Assembly (NCBI RefSeq): GCF_001598055.1
Contig: NZ_CP014844.1
Coordinates: forward strand, 4,429,642-4,493,641
Reading direction: 5' to 3'
DNA: 64,000 nt
DNA from: Cupriavidus nantongensis
GTDB taxonomy: Bacteria > Pseudomonadota > Gammaproteobacteria > Burkholderiales > Burkholderiaceae
Numbering within the stretch: the first letter of the stretch is position 1; every line of letters starts with the position of its first letter. Below the pieces are notes generated by a model. It did not search any database. It saw nothing but the letters and a program-made list of their open reading frames with translations, and was not told where the DNA came from. This document shows, one piece after another, positions 63,876 through 64,000 of the stretch. A program made the position numbers and the translations under genes.

Positions 63876-64000
63876 GCGAGGGCCAGAGCATCAACAAAGT
63901 GAATCGGCGTGCGAAGGGTCTTATCGCGCCGAGCACCACGAAGCGTAAGACCGCGCCTTCCTATGCCGCAGAGCCAGCGTCACCGCACTGTGACTCCGCC

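Overview
The window is GC-rich chromosomal DNA from a beta-proteobacterium, most likely Cupriavidus or a close Burkholderiaceae relative. The hemA-prfA-prmC-grxD-ubiX order, the Bug-type solute receptor, the many one-protein-per-gene LysR/AraC/Lrp regulators and the start/stop-overlapping (ATGA) operons all fit that group. This assignment comes from gene content only. Three stretches have visibly lower GC and look acquired: the first 1.9 kb, a short patch near 34.4-34.9 kb, and the type VI secretion cargo at about 56.3-63.6 kb.

Layout. 0-6.6 kb: a FOXRED2-like flavoprotein, a LysE exporter, a three-gene membrane operon (DUF2157, DUF4401, GDYXXLXY), MTA/SAH nucleosidase and a GlsB/YeaQ protein. 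6.7-11.9 kb: housekeeping hemA, prfA, an Ala-rich lipoprotein, prmC, grxD and ubiX. 12.2-16.4 kb: a probable lysine-degradation divergon (aldehyde dehydrogenase and lysine/saccharopine dehydrogenase facing an Lrp regulator), followed by a DapB-like protein without the usual His-His motif. 16.4-24.5 kb: a ClC channel, a Bug receptor with acyl-CoA ligase and LysR, and an HxlR regulator with a MATE pump. 24.5-33.0 kb: a complete RND tripartite efflux operon and a large secreted repeat protein. 33.2-38.4 kb: metallophosphoesterase, ettA, a natural His7-tailed zinc-ribbon protein, a YgjP-like peptidase and a GH114 lipoprotein.

38.5-56.3 kb is the most interesting part. It holds an apparently dedicated catabolic island: two tandem amidohydrolases (one lacking its HxH metal motif), a UbiD decarboxylase, an NCS2 permease, a LysR regulator, a three-subunit molybdenum hydroxylase and a second UbiX that can supply prenylated FMN to UbiD. 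An IS5-type element (1334 bp, CTAA target duplication) then separates ubiX from a COG0523 metallochaperone. An AraC regulator, a second NCS2 permease and an 8-oxoguanine-deaminase-like amidohydrolase follow. Together they suggest uptake, hydroxylation, decarboxylation and hydrolytic ring opening or deamination of an N-heterocycle or aromatic acid. The substrate cannot be read from sequence.

56.3-63.1 kb carries a VgrG spike, a cell-wall hydrolase effector with M23-like and GH19-like regions, and two exported small proteins that are candidate immunity factors. The window ends with a C4-like structured RNA, a small orphan gene and a REP-type hairpin. No rRNA, tRNA or CRISPR array was seen.
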